DNA from: a bacterium
Lineage (GTDB): Bacteria; Verrucomicrobiota; Kiritimatiellia; CAIKKV01; CAITUY01
Assembly: GCA_037143175.1 (NCBI GenBank)
Contig: JBAWZF010000016.1
Location: 1 to 60,945, forward strand
Reading direction: 5' to 3'
DNA length: 60,945 bases
The position numbers and the translations under genes are program-made. A model generated the notes under the pieces. That model ran no database searches. It saw only the letters and a list, made by a program, of their open reading frames with translations, and was not told the origin of the DNA. This document shows, piece after piece, positions 40,242 through 49,242 of the stretch (within the stretch, counting starts at the first letter, position 1; each line of letters begins with the position of its first letter).

Positions 40242-40594
40242 TTCCATCTCCGGTTCTTGCCATTAATTAAGCTCTATCCCTTTGGTTCCTGAAACCGCCA
40301 TCCGCTCTTGGACAGACAGGACGCGGAAAGTCGGCATATATAATTGCATCCTCACCTTGTTCTTCTCAAGCTGAATCGTTCAAAGGAGATGCCTGTTTAC
40401 TGCTTCTTGCCTGCAGTCATATGTCGGGAAATCGCCCACTAGTTCAAATTTCGCTATCAGGTAATCCCTGATGGGGTTTTCAGGTAATCCCTGATTCCTT
40501 TTGTCGGGCATTCCTTCTAGCATCCCCCGCTCGCAAACGATTAGACGTTTTAAGAAACACGATGGTTCTATGGATAGTTGAATGGGATACCGGG
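40242..40594. other. 353-base gap without a recognised gene
   Basis: This stretch between the small minus-strand gene and the second HPr gene shows no coding frame I can support. It contains two CTG-phased heptamers (CTGTTTA, CTGCTTC at 40393-40406), a pair of direct repeats (40457-40495) and presumably the promoters of both flanking genes. Confidence 0.6.
40457..40495. repeat. two direct copies of a 16-bp near-palindrome upstream of HPr
   Basis: TCAGGTAATCCCTGAT occurs at 40457-40472 and again, identically, at 40480-40495, a 23-base period. Each copy is itself an imperfect palindrome (TCAGG against CCTGA). The pair lies about 100 bases ahead of the HPr start and could be a regulator-binding site or a small duplication. 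Confidence 0.75.
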
Positions 40595-40873
40595 ATGATG
40601 GCTAAACAAACACAACGCAAAGTGAATCTGCTCATTTCTAACGAGTTAGGGCTGCATGCACGTCCGGCAGCAAAGATTGCAAAGTTAGCCGTGACTTTTG
40701 ATGCGGCGATTCATATCGGCACCAAGCATAAAAAGGTGAAAGCCAAAAGCATTCTTGGGCTTTTGTCACTGGATGCCTCGGAGGGAACCGAGGTAACTGT
40801 GTTTGCCGATGGACGTGATGCGGATGAGGCGATTCAGGCCTTCAAAGATCTTTTTTCCCGTTCTTTCAATTAG
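40595..40873 (+). CDS. ptsH: HPr phosphocarrier protein
   Basis: The 92-aa protein has GLHARPAAK with the phospho-histidine at residue 21 and KAKSILGLLSL with serine 52, the same 31-residue spacing as His15/Ser46 of HPr. It is thus a canonical HPr able to be phosphorylated at both sites. The frame opens at 40562; the ATG pair at 40595/40598 is preferred since HPr has little N-terminal extension. No PTS enzyme I or IIA genes follow. It is the second HPr in the window. Confidence 0.93.
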   Translation: MMAKQTQRKVNLLISNELGLHARPAAKIAKLAVTFDAAIHIGTKHKKVKAKSILGLLSLDASEGTEVTVFADGRDADEAIQAFKDLFSRSFN

Positions 40874-40930
40874 CAGGCAGCCTGTGGGGTGATTTTAGTG
40901 CAGCTGTCTGCAAACTGTTTTCTGGCATTT

Positions 40931-41386
40931 CTACTTCTGGCTTTTGTCCCCAGATTCTTTTTCAAATTCATCAGAGGCCTCTTTGCCCATTTTCTCGCCC
41001 CATTTCTGGCCGATCGTCAGGCTCTCTTGAAAGATTTGCGGTGAAGTGGATAAGACTTTCTGGCCGGTTGGGCTCTGATAAAACGCATTTATGGACTTCA
41101 AGTCTTCCAGTGTGTAGTACTTGTCGTACAGGGGAATGATCTGTTCGATCAATGTCGCCATGTCCATTTTCGTTTCGAACTTGGACCAAAATGCATCCGG
41201 GATCTTAGTCATGGAGGTTTTCAGGCCATTCATCATTTGAGTTTTGATTCCCTTCAGAATTTTCTCCGTGCCGGTGATTTGAAGCATTTTCACAATCTCC
41301 TGGTGTTTTTCTGCGGGGATTTCGGTCTGTGCGAAGGAGTTGCAGGACACCACTATAATTACCGCGAGCAAAAATATTATCTTCAT
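40931..41386 (-). CDS. secreted DUF2059 domain protein
   Basis: The 151-aa product has a signal peptide (MKIIFLLAVIIVVSCNSFAQ) and a helical domain with YYTLEDLKSINAFYQSPTGQKVL. That segment is the hallmark of DUF2059, a periplasmic domain of unknown function. The Cys in the signal region (VVSCNS) could be a lipobox, but the fit is poor. It is divergent from the SIMPL gene. Confidence 0.85.
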   Translation of the reverse strand: MKIIFLLAVIIVVSCNSFAQTEIPAEKHQEIVKMLQITGTEKILKGIKTQMMNGLKTSMTKIPDAFWSKFETKMDMATLIEQIIPLYDKYYTLEDLKSINAFYQSPTGQKVLSTSPQIFQESLTIGQKWGEKMGKEASDEFEKESGDKSQK

Positions 41387-41548
41387 ATTTGGCTTACCTC
41401 ATTGGGGTTGTTAATCAGTCCCATTACTCTACTCCACCCTCCCGTGGCCTGTCCACCGCCCATTGCGCAGGGTACTGAATATTACGCTTCTGAACAATGG
41501 CTGAAACGGTTATATTCCCGGGCATCACATAAAGAATAGGAATGGATC

Positions 41549-42286
41549 ATGAATAATCTGATGAAGTCTTCGTTGATAGCGGCCATTTTGGTGGTGGGAA
41601 TGATTCTTTCGGCCTCCATACTTTCCAAATTATTTCTCCGCGTTCGCCATGAACAGGCGATTACGGTGAAGGGATATGCTGAAACGGACATCATGTCGGA
41701 TGTCGGCAAGTTTTCCAGCAGATGTAACGTACGCGGTGACAGCCTTAAGGATGCCTATGATAAGCTGCAGGTAAGCCGCAATGCCACTCTCGCGCTCTTA
41801 AAGCAGATGGGCCTGCGGGAGGATGAGACGGTCGTTCATACGATCGAGATTGGGAAAATCCCCAGGCGTGACAGCCAGGGGAAGGAAATGAATGAAATCG
41901 AATTTTACGACGTCTCCCAGGAAATCATGGTTACCTCTACCAATGTTGCGCTTATTCGTGATACTGCCACCCGCATCACGGAACTGATTCGGGACGGTGT
42001 GGATATCCAAGCCGCCCCTCCCATGTTTTTGGTTTCCGATCTAAAGGATACAAAACTCAGATTGCTGGCGCAGGCGACCGAGGATGGCTATCGACGCGCC
42101 CTGGCGCTCGCCCAGGGAAGCAAGGGTAAGATTGGTGCTTTGACCTCCGCCCAGCAGGGTGTTTTCCAGATTACCGAACGGCACTCAACCGACACCTCCG
42201 GCGGGGGGGAATATGATACTTCGGCCATAGAAAAAACCGCCAAAGCCGTCGTGACGCTGGAATACGCCATCGAGTCCGCCAAATAA
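41549..42286 (+). CDS. SIMPL (DUF541) domain envelope protein
   Basis: The 245-aa protein has one N-terminal membrane helix acting as anchor (residues 8-28) and an extracytoplasmic SIMPL domain. VKGYAETDIMSDVGKFS is its first strand, and LALAQGSKGKIGALTSAQQGVF is the helix-turn typical of DUF541/BP26 proteins. Relatives form channel-like or adhesin-like oligomers; the role here is unknown. A good AGGA precedes the ATG. Pyruvate kinase follows after 21 bases. Confidence 0.9.
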   Translation: MNNLMKSSLIAAILVVGMILSASILSKLFLRVRHEQAITVKGYAETDIMSDVGKFSSRCNVRGDSLKDAYDKLQVSRNATLALLKQMGLREDETVVHTIEIGKIPRRDSQGKEMNEIEFYDVSQEIMVTSTNVALIRDTATRITELIRDGVDIQAAPPMFLVSDLKDTKLRLLAQATEDGYRRALALAQGSKGKIGALTSAQQGVFQITERHSTDTSGGGEYDTSAIEKTAKAVVTLEYAIESAK

Positions 42287-42307
42287 ATAGAGTGCAAAGA
42301 GGAGTTT

Positions 42308-43336
42308 ATGGTCAGAACTAAAATTATTTGTACACTGGGCCCTGCGTCTTCAAACATGACGGTATTGCGCAAGATGATGCTTGCCGGCATGGATGTGGCA
42401 CGGATCAATTTCTCACATGGATCCCTTGATGAACACCTTGAGCGAATCCGCATGATCCGCCATCTGAATAAGAAATACCGTCGTCGTATACGGATTATGG
42501 GGGACTTGGAGGGGCATCGTATCCGCATAGGTCTCATGAAGGATAAAAAGCCTATTGAGGTCAAAAAACGAAAGATCCTCTGGCTGACAACCCGGGATGT
42601 TCGCGGGGAAGGAGATGTGGTGCCGTTTGATTATCATGGTCCTTTATCCGTTTTCCGCAAGGGACATGAGATTTTCATCGATGACGGGAATATCGCATTG
42701 ACGGTTGAAAGTGTTGGGAAGGATCGATTGAAGACCCGTGTTCTGATTGGAGGGGCGATTAAGGAGCGTAAGGGAGTCAATGCGCCGGAAGTTCATCTTC
42801 CCTTTAAGGGTGTGGCAGAGCACGATCGGCCCAATATCGATTTCTGCCTTGAACAGGAATTGGATTTCATGGCGTTATCTTTTGTCCGCGAGCCTGCGGA
42901 CGTTCTGGCTGTTCGGGCTTTGATGAAGGGGGCTGCATCGAGTCCGAAGGTGATCGCCAAGATCGAGAACCGGGAGGGAATCCGCAATATCAACGGCATC
43001 ATTAAAGTTGTGGACGGTGTTATGGTTGCCCGTGGGGATATGGGGGTTTCACTGCCGATCTGGGAAGTGCCGATCATGCAGAAACAAATCATCAACGCCT
43101 GTAATGTGGCGGGTAAACCGGTTATCACCGCTACCCAGATGCTTGAGAGCATGGTTGAGAACCGTCTGCCGACACGAGCCGAGACGACGGATGTGGCCAA
43201 TGCCATAATCGATGGGACGGACTTCGTGATGCTGTCTGCGGAGAGCGCGGTAGGCCTCGATCCGGCTGGGGTTGTCACGATGATGAATAGAATTATCGGG
43301 TTTACGGAGAAGAATTGGCGAGGGAACAAGAGGTGA
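42308..43336 (+). CDS. pyk: pyruvate kinase lacking the C-terminal domain
   Basis: The enzyme makes pyruvate and ATP from phosphoenolpyruvate and ADP. The 342-aa protein holds the barrel and the inserted B domain: [25 protein letters not shown] with the catalytic Lys 218, [10 protein letters not shown] and ATQMLESM. It ends right after the barrel ([11 protein letters not shown] then about 25 residues). The usual C-terminal allosteric domain of about 120 residues is missing, and no frameshifted continuation is visible downstream. It is therefore a single-domain version, probably not regulated by sugar phosphates. Confidence 0.9.
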   Translation: MVRTKIICTLGPASSNMTVLRKMMLAGMDVARINFSHGSLDEHLERIRMIRHLNKKYRRRIRIMGDLEGHRIRIGLMKDKKPIEVKKRKILWLTTRDVRGEGDVVPFDYHGPLSVFRKGHEIFIDDGNIALTVESVGKDRLKTRVLIGGAIKERKGVNAPEVHLPFKGVAEHDRPNIDFCLEQELDFMALSFVREPADVLAVRALMKGAASSPKVIAKIENREGIRNINGIIKVVDGVMVARGDMGVSLPIWEVPIMQKQIINACNVAGKPVITATQMLESMVENRLPTRAETTDVANAIIDGTDFVMLSAESAVGLDPAGVVTMMNRIIGFTEKNWRGNKR

Positions 43337-43382
43337 TAAGTAACTGAATCTCAAGGAGAATGGGGGAGACACTGAGAATGAT

Positions 43383-43400
43383 GTGACATCACTATGTGAT
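43383..43400. promoter_or_regulatory. overlapping inverted repeats in the antitoxin promoter
   Basis: GTGACATCAC (43383-43392) and ATCACTATGTGAT (43388-43400) are two overlapping inverted repeats 50-65 bases ahead of the antitoxin start. Ribbon-helix-helix antitoxins of this kind usually repress their own operon from such sites, so this is a candidate autoregulatory operator. Confidence 0.4.
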
Positions 43401-43450
43401 TGCTAGTGAAGTCGTTTTGTGGAATCATATTTTCTCAAAAGGAAGTCACT

Positions 43451-43708
43451 ATGAGCACGTTGACCATTCGAGGTGTTGATGAAGAAGCTTTTGGGCAACT
43501 CAAGAAGCAAGCAAAAAGCAATCATTCCAGTGTGAATAAATTTGTGGTGGAGGCGCTCAGGAAGATTGCCTTTCCAGGTGAGCCTGGAAAAGTGCGGGAG
43601 TGGCATGACTTGGATGTTTTTTTTGGCAGTTGGTCTGAAGAGGATGCCCGGGAGGTCGCTGCGCATTGCAGGGAGTGCCGAAAGATTGATGAGGAGCTCT
43701 GGAAATGA
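43451..43708 (+). CDS. vapB: ribbon-helix-helix antitoxin, FitA/VapB type
   Basis: The 85-aa protein begins STLTIRGVDEEAFGQLKKQA, the beta strand and helix of FitA-like ribbon-helix-helix DNA-binding domains. Its acidic and aromatic C-terminal tail would wrap around the toxin. AAAAGGAAG precedes the ATG at 43451. It overlaps the PIN toxin by 4 bases. The frame opens at 43400 but that start lacks a ribosome site. Confidence 0.85.
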   Translation: MSTLTIRGVDEEAFGQLKKQAKSNHSSVNKFVVEALRKIAFPGEPGKVREWHDLDVFFGSWSEEDAREVAAHCRECRKIDEELWK

Positions 43709-44100
43709 AGGCGCTTGTCATTGATACCAATGTCTATTGCAATGCCATGCGGGGGGATTCCGAGGCGGTAAAGCTGTTGCGGCAGGCGGAGCGAATTCTA
43801 GTGCCCGTGGTTGTGTTTGGTGAACTTCTGGCGGGTTTCAAAGGGGGGAACCGTGAGCGGGCGAATACGGAACAACTGGTCGCTTTTACAACGACGGAGC
43901 GGGTTCAAGTGGCTTTGATAACAACCGTCACGGCGGAGTTCTATTCGCTCATCATCAATCAATTGAGGCAGAAGGGGACGCCCATTCCAACCAATGATAT
44001 TTGGATCGCTGCGATCACCATGGAACACGGCGCCAACCTGGCCACCGAAGACAGTCATTTCAGCAGGATAGAAGGTATCATCCTTCGCACGCAAGGGTAG
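43705..44100 (+). CDS. vapC: PIN-domain ribonuclease toxin, VapC type
   Basis: The 131-aa PIN protein has the four-acid active site of VapC: Asp 7 in VIDTNV, Glu 40 in FGELLAG, and later acids in PTNDIWIAA and ATEDSHF. VapC toxins cut tRNA or rRNA when free of their antitoxin. It is translationally coupled (ATGA) to the antitoxin gene just upstream. Its stop codon is part of a duplicated 16-mer. Confidence 0.92.
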   Translation: MKALVIDTNVYCNAMRGDSEAVKLLRQAERILVPVVVFGELLAGFKGGNRERANTEQLVAFTTTERVQVALITTVTAEFYSLIINQLRQKGTPIPTNDIWIAAITMEHGANLATEDSHFSRIEGIILRTQG

Positions 44101-44126
44101 AACGCTCACAGGGTAGACCGCTCACA
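44095..44126 (+). repeat. tandem 16-bp duplication covering the vapC stop codon
   Basis: GGGTAGAACGCTCACA (44095-44110) is followed directly by GGGTAGACCGCTCACA, differing at one base. The first copy contains the TAG stop of vapC. It is a third type of short tandem duplication located exactly at a gene end in this window. Confidence 0.85.
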
Positions 44127-44172
44127 CTAAACCCGGAAGAACAAATTAATTTATAATTTCGCGCCTTGGTCT

Positions 44173-45324
44173 TCACCGGCGGATAATGTCGCCGTTCCAC
44201 AGCATGCTGAGGAACTCGGCCGCGGGCAGCACGAGAACGTCATCAAGCAGTGCCCGACGTTCGCCAAGGTAAACGCCAAAAGTATGCACCGGCGCCGGTG
44301 ATAACTCTGCGCGTAATCGTCGCAGTCCACCCGAAAACCTCTTTTGCCACTGTATGGCCGCCTTCATTTCGATGGCGACGAATCCTTCGCGCGTTTCGCA
44401 CAACAGGTCGACTTCTGCCCCATCGTAACTGCGCCAGAAATGGAGGTTGTAGTGAAGCTTCGAATAGCCCAAAAACGCACGTATCTCATGGAAGAGATAG
44501 GTTTCCAGCAGGGGGCCGGTCTCTTCCTGAGATGGGGGGTAAGGCAAACGACCCGAAAGCGCGCGCGCGACTCCCGTATCAAATAGGTAGAATTTTGGAT
44601 GGGAAACCTGCTTTGTTGCGCGCTTGAGTTTCCAAGGTTCAATCCAATAACCGAGTAAAGTATCGGAGATGATTTCAAAGTAATTCTGTACAGTCGAACG
44701 GGCAACGGCCGCATCGCGGGAAATATTGCTCAGGTTGGTGACCTGCGCGTTCTGTCTGGCTGCGATTTCCAGAAACCGTGAAAAAGACGCCACGTTGCGG
44801 GTCACGGCTTCGGCGCGGATTTCCTCGTTCAGATAGGTATGTGCGTAGGTTGTGAGAAACCCGACGGGATCGGTGCCAGTCACCGCCAGCGGGATCGTGC
44901 CGGTTGCGATGGCCGCATGCAAATCGAAATTCGGTCCAAGTTCGGCCGACACGAGCGGGAACATACGGGCTTCGATCGCCCGTCCGGCCAACAGGTTCAC
45001 GCCGGAACGCTTGAGTTTTCGTGCGCTGGATCCGCACAGGATGAAACGCAGTCCGCAACTCTCGATCAAGCGTTGCACTTCGTCGAGAAGTGCCGGCACT
45101 TTTTGCACTTCGTCGAGCACGATCCATTTTCCGGCAGGTACTGTTCTTAACTCGTTGTATAATCTACTTGGCTCACGTTCAAGACGCAGTGCTTCCCTTG
45201 TGTCGAGCAGGTCATAGCGTGTGGCCTCAGCGAAATGCTTCGAGATCCAAGTTGATTTTCCTGTCCCTCTTGGACCCAGCAGGAGAATGGATGTATCGGG
45301 CATCTTTAGTAATCTTGAATACAT
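44173..45324 (-). CDS. AAA ATPase with DUF4143 domain
   Basis: The 383-aa protein has an AAA_14 domain (Walker A GPRGTGKS, Walker B IVLDEVQKV, sensor ILCGSSARKL) and a C-terminal DUF4143 domain with a PD-(D/E)XK-like stretch (DGAEVDLLCETREGFVAIEMKAA). These ATPases are widespread, often as solitary accessory genes, and of unclear role. It is convergent with vapC and has no obvious partner. An 18-bp palindrome lies about 110 bases upstream. Confidence 0.88.
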   Translation of the reverse strand: MYSRLLKMPDTSILLLGPRGTGKSTWISKHFAEATRYDLLDTREALRLEREPSRLYNELRTVPAGKWIVLDEVQKVPALLDEVQRLIESCGLRFILCGSSARKLKRSGVNLLAGRAIEARMFPLVSAELGPNFDLHAAIATGTIPLAVTGTDPVGFLTTYAHTYLNEEIRAEAVTRNVASFSRFLEIAARQNAQVTNLSNISRDAAVARSTVQNYFEIISDTLLGYWIEPWKLKRATKQVSHPKFYLFDTGVARALSGRLPYPPSQEETGPLLETYLFHEIRAFLGYSKLHYNLHFWRSYDGAEVDLLCETREGFVAIEMKAAIQWQKRFSGGLRRLRAELSPAPVHTFGVYLGERRALLDDVLVLPAAEFLSMLWNGDIIRR

Positions 45325-45434
45325 AGTTGTAAAAAATACGGTAATTCTTACATGTAGACAAGCATAAAATAGGAAGAAAGGCTAATCCGTTTAGGGGCAG
45401 GATATCAGTGTGAAAATTGGCGCTGTAAACAGTG

Positions 45435-45452
45435 TGCTAAACCTGTTTAGCA
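45435..45452. promoter_or_regulatory. perfect 8-bp-arm palindrome between the DUF4143 ATPase and addA
   Basis: TGCTAAACCTGTTTAGCA has eight-base arms that are exact complements around a CT centre. It is LacI-like in appearance (TGxAAAC against GTTTxCA). It lies about 110 bases ahead of the ATPase gene and about 90 bases after the addA stop. There is no T-run, so it is not a terminator on either strand. GTTTAG also occurs near 45390 and 45502. Confidence 0.5.
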
Positions 45453-45540
45453 TTGGATATTTTGAAGTGGGTTCAATTACATGGAACATATTTCGTTACC
45501 TATGATCCGGCAGTTTAGACCACTACGAAACATGCGAAAA

Positions 45541-48500
45541 TCACGGCAGGGCGGGCGTGGCTTCGCCACGACAGATTGTTGGCATAGCTCTGCTCAGGAA
45601 TCGAGCTGCGTTGATTAGATGGGCGGCGATGTTGCCCGGGGCCTGAGCGGTCACATCCACCACCGTACAGTCTCCTGTAGAGGTGATTCCGAGCAGGGTG
45701 AGGGTGAAAGTGGCCGGTGTTTTGATGTTGGTCTCAAAGCGGGGAGAGTAATGGGATCCATCGGCGTCGGGTGTGAAGAGTGACTCGCGGTAGGTGGCAA
45801 GCTGGAGGGCATAGCGCTCGGTCAGTTCCTCGGACGTATGGGACGAGAATTTGTAATCGAGTATGTGCCAGGCTTCATTCTTGAAGTAGAGTAGATCAAC
45901 TTTTCCGTCGACAATCACTTCCGCCCCATCATGGCGGAATCGGGCTGCGAAGGGTAGTTCCCTGATCAGGTTTTTCGCCGGTACTCCCTCTAGAAGTATG
46001 GCTATGCGTGAGGCAGCTGCCGTTACGCCGGAGATAAGCGTGCTTCTTTCAGCAGGGGCGAGCGCTTCAAACTCCAAGGCTTGTGAAATTTGCCCCTCCA
46101 GGGTGGGGCCGGAATGATAGTCCAGGGTCTCCAAAATCCGGTGCGCGACGGTTCCCAGTTGCGATTTACTAAAGGTGGGCTCATCGTCTTCTTCAGCTAT
46201 GAATTCGGGTTCGGCGGCGGATTCATGGTTGTCGGCGGTTTTGGTGGTTACGCTCACGGATGCCAGTCGGATTTGCGGGGTAGGGCGTACCAATAGGGTG
46301 ACTGGATAACGATACTGCTCTTTCGCAGAAAGGGTCTCTGCCTGATTAAGACATTGTGTCAATTGAAGGGGGGATACCGGGGCCTTATCAGAGGGCATAG
46401 CACCCAATCCCCTCCAGGCCGTTTCCACCTCACTGTAGGGGCGGAGTCGAACCAGTTCAGGTTTAAAGTCACAGGCAAAGAGATGCTGGTTGAGCCAGCT
46501 CCGCCAGGAACCCCCGCTCCCTGCATTAGGGTTTTCTCCTGAGAAAATCAGGAGATCCCGGGCGCGGGTGGCGGCTACATAAAACAATCGACGTGATTCC
46601 TGATCGCGCGCGATTTTATTTTGCTCCACTTCTTCGGCATAGCCCTCGGAATCCACTTTCTCCTGAAGCGTGTCGTCCTCGTTGTAAAACTTTAATCGGG
46701 CCGCAATCGTGGAGCCCTGGTCGTTCTCGCTGCGAAGAACTTGGATCCACCGGCTGTCATTGCGCGGCGTACGGCGGAGGTCAGGTACAATCACAACTGG
46801 GCTGGACAGGCCTTTGGCGGCATGAACGGTGTTAATGCGCACAGAGTCATCATCGGGGTCGAGAACAGCGGCATCCGGGGCTTCGCGGCCATCAAGAATT
46901 TCGCCGGACAATCGGATGGCAACAGACTGGAAGTCGAGGTTTTCGGAGCGCTCCAGTTCCTGAATCCAGGAAAGTAATTTCTGAAGATTAGCCAGCCGCT
47001 GGACCCCATGAAATGTGCCGGTGAGGATGGCGTCATAACCGGTAAGGCGTACCGCCTCTCGCACCAATTCCACGGCGCTAACACGGCCTGCTAGTTCACA
47101 GAGTCGGCGTAGGAGGTTTGCAGTACGGAGAAAGGACGAGGCGTCATGTGTAGACGACCTGGTGGTCAGATCCTTGGAAATGCTTTGAGCGACCTCCCCG
47201 TCGGCCGTGACAATGCTTCGCAATGACGGGTCGGCGACATTGGCTGACAGAATGGCGACGGCGTTGTCCGACAAGGCACAGAATGGAGAGCGCAGTACGG
47301 CAAGCAGCGTCTGGCGATCGAGTGGGAAGGCCAGCCATGAGAGAAGATTGGAAATATCCTGGACTTCCTGACGCAAGAAAAAACCGCGGCCGGCACCATC
47401 TGTGGTGAAGGGAATTTGCTCTTCTTGAAGTGCCTGCTCATAAAGGTCCTGTCGTTGAGTGGCGCGTAAAAGAATAAGGATGTCCCGGAATCGGTAAGGT
47501 TGGCCGGAGGGCGTGCCCCACTCCTGTTTGGTGGAATCCCACACACGCGGGGGGTGCCAGTGGCCACCGCGTGTGGGCGTCGTCAGTAGGCGTATGCGGC
47601 GTGCCACGGCCCGTGCCTCGAGGGCGAGGGCTTGTTCCGCCAGTTTAGCCATCTGTTCCCAGTCCGTAGCCGCAAGGGTTGACCCTTCAGCGGCCAATTT
47701 GCTGATATCGCTTTTCTTGATTGTAATCCGGGCGCAGGCGTCACTGGTTTCGCTTCCCGTTTTGGACTTTTTCCCGGGGATGGTAATCTGATCCTTGGGG
47801 GACGGCAGGAGTTCCCAGTCCGGTAGGAGACATTCAACTGCGGGGCCCTCGCTGGCTTTCGCCGCCGGGCAGGGGAGTAGTTCCTCGGTTTCGCCATAGA
47901 GTTCCGTACCCATCACCACTCCGGCGAAGATATCATTCACCCAGTTCAGTATTCCCATTTGGCTGCGATAACTGGTGCGGAGGGGGATTGGGTTGAGATG
48001 CAGATCTTTTCCCAGTCGATCGAGTCCATCAGGATCGGCGCCGCGCCAACTGTAGATGGTTTGCTTCGTATCGCCGCAGGCCGCTACGGCTGCCTGGCTG
48101 GCTTTTTGCACAAGCCGGATGAGTTCATTTTGCAGGCGGGAATTATCCTGCGCCTCATCCACGATAATGACGTCCGTGGCGGGTACCGCATCCGGGTTGC
48201 GCTGGATCAGTTCGCGCGCCCGGAATAACAGGTCATCGAAATCCAGCACTCCCTGGGCATTTTTCCGGGCTCGGATCCCAAGCGCACAATCTTGTGCCAG
48301 GGTAACGAAGGAAATTAACAGGCGGGCGGCTTCCTTTCGTTCAGTATAGGTCGCCAAATGGATGAGGGTGGCCTGCACCGAGACGCGCAGGGCTTTGACA
48401 TCCTCAGTTTTCCCCCAGGCCTTCTGGGTGAGTGGTATGAGTTTCCCGGCTGCCTGCGCGACGGCGTCTGGCGTAGGGGCGGTGCCGAGAAGTCGAAGCG

Positions 48501-49242
48501 TCACACGCAATTCTGAAGCCATGGCTTTGATGGTATTACCGGTGACTGCGTCAGCTTTCAGTTGGAGTGGCCCGGACAGGGCTTGCAGGTCATGGAGACA
48601 GGGCTCTGCGGGTTGACGCACCAGCAGGGAGGGATCCGCCTGTTCCAGATCAATGCCCCAGGTAGCACATTGGGTGATGGTTTGCAGGGCAGCCCTCTCG
48701 ATTTGCTCCACGCCATGGCCTTCGCATAGGGTCTCAAGATCATGGATATAAGCCGGGCAGCCATTCCGGAGTGCTTCGCGCAGGGCTGATTGTGCGGCGT
48801 CGTTTCTCAGGATGGCGGCATCGGCCTCCTCCAGAACCGTGAGCGTGGGTGACAATCCAAGTTCCAATGTGTGGCGTGCCAACAATTGCTGGGCGAAGGC
48901 GTGAATGGTTGAAATGGTGGCCCCCGATAGACGGCGCAGCAGGCTCCAGCAGAAGGCTTCGTTATCTGGATTCCCTGTGGCGAGTTCCTTCTCGATGGCC
49001 TCGGTGACGCGCGAACGCATTTCGGCGGCAGCGTTCCGGGTGAACGTCAGCATCAGAATCCGGTCGGGCGGAATGCGCTGGTTTCCATCAAAGACGGAAC
49101 CTTTAGCGGCGCCGGGTAGAGCGTTATCATCGGGTGGGTAGGGGCGTCCCAGCAGCAGGGCCTGATAGAGGCTGACCACTTGATGGGTTTTTCCGGTGCC
49201 GGCTGAGGCAATGAAACGGATATTCTGGCAGACTTGGCTCAT
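45541..49242 (-). CDS. addA: AddA-like helicase-nuclease
   Basis: The 1233-aa protein is a UvrD/RecB-type enzyme for double-strand break resection. It has Walker A SAGTGKT at residues 13-19, LTFTRNAAAEM (Ia), VDEAQD (II), the later helicase motifs VHAAKGLSSPVVIV and YVAATRARDLL, and a C-terminal nuclease with GKVDLLYFKNEAWHILDYK. Together with AddB it would process broken ends for RecA. It overlaps addB by 4 bases. Sequence outside the motifs is divergent from model AddA, so the symbol is by architecture. Confidence 0.88.
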   Translation of the reverse strand: MSQVCQNIRFIASAGTGKTHQVVSLYQALLLGRPYPPDDNALPGAAKGSVFDGNQRIPPDRILMLTFTRNAAAEMRSRVTEAIEKELATGNPDNEAFCWSLLRRLSGATISTIHAFAQQLLARHTLELGLSPTLTVLEEADAAILRNDAAQSALREALRNGCPAYIHDLETLCEGHGVEQIERAALQTITQCATWGIDLEQADPSLLVRQPAEPCLHDLQALSGPLQLKADAVTGNTIKAMASELRVTLRLLGTAPTPDAVAQAAGKLIPLTQKAWGKTEDVKALRVSVQATLIHLATYTERKEAARLLISFVTLAQDCALGIRARKNAQGVLDFDDLLFRARELIQRNPDAVPATDVIIVDEAQDNSRLQNELIRLVQKASQAAVAACGDTKQTIYSWRGADPDGLDRLGKDLHLNPIPLRTSYRSQMGILNWVNDIFAGVVMGTELYGETEELLPCPAAKASEGPAVECLLPDWELLPSPKDQITIPGKKSKTGSETSDACARITIKKSDISKLAAEGSTLAATDWEQMAKLAEQALALEARAVARRIRLLTTPTRGGHWHPPRVWDSTKQEWGTPSGQPYRFRDILILLRATQRQDLYEQALQEEQIPFTTDGAGRGFFLRQEVQDISNLLSWLAFPLDRQTLLAVLRSPFCALSDNAVAILSANVADPSLRSIVTADGEVAQSISKDLTTRSSTHDASSFLRTANLLRRLCELAGRVSAVELVREAVRLTGYDAILTGTFHGVQRLANLQKLLSWIQELERSENLDFQSVAIRLSGEILDGREAPDAAVLDPDDDSVRINTVHAAKGLSSPVVIVPDLRRTPRNDSRWIQVLRSENDQGSTIAARLKFYNEDDTLQEKVDSEGYAEEVEQNKIARDQESRRLFYVAATRARDLLIFSGENPNAGSGGSWRSWLNQHLFACDFKPELVRLRPYSEVETAWRGLGAMPSDKAPVSPLQLTQCLNQAETLSAKEQYRYPVTLLVRPTPQIRLASVSVTTKTADNHESAAEPEFIAEEDDEPTFSKSQLGTVAHRILETLDYHSGPTLEGQISQALEFEALAPAERSTLISGVTAAASRIAILLEGVPAKNLIRELPFAARFRHDGAEVIVDGKVDLLYFKNEAWHILDYKFSSHTSEELTERYALQLATYRESLFTPDADGSHYSPRFETNIKTPATFTLTLLGITSTGDCTVVDVTAQAPGNIAAHLINAARFLSRAMPTICRGEATPALP

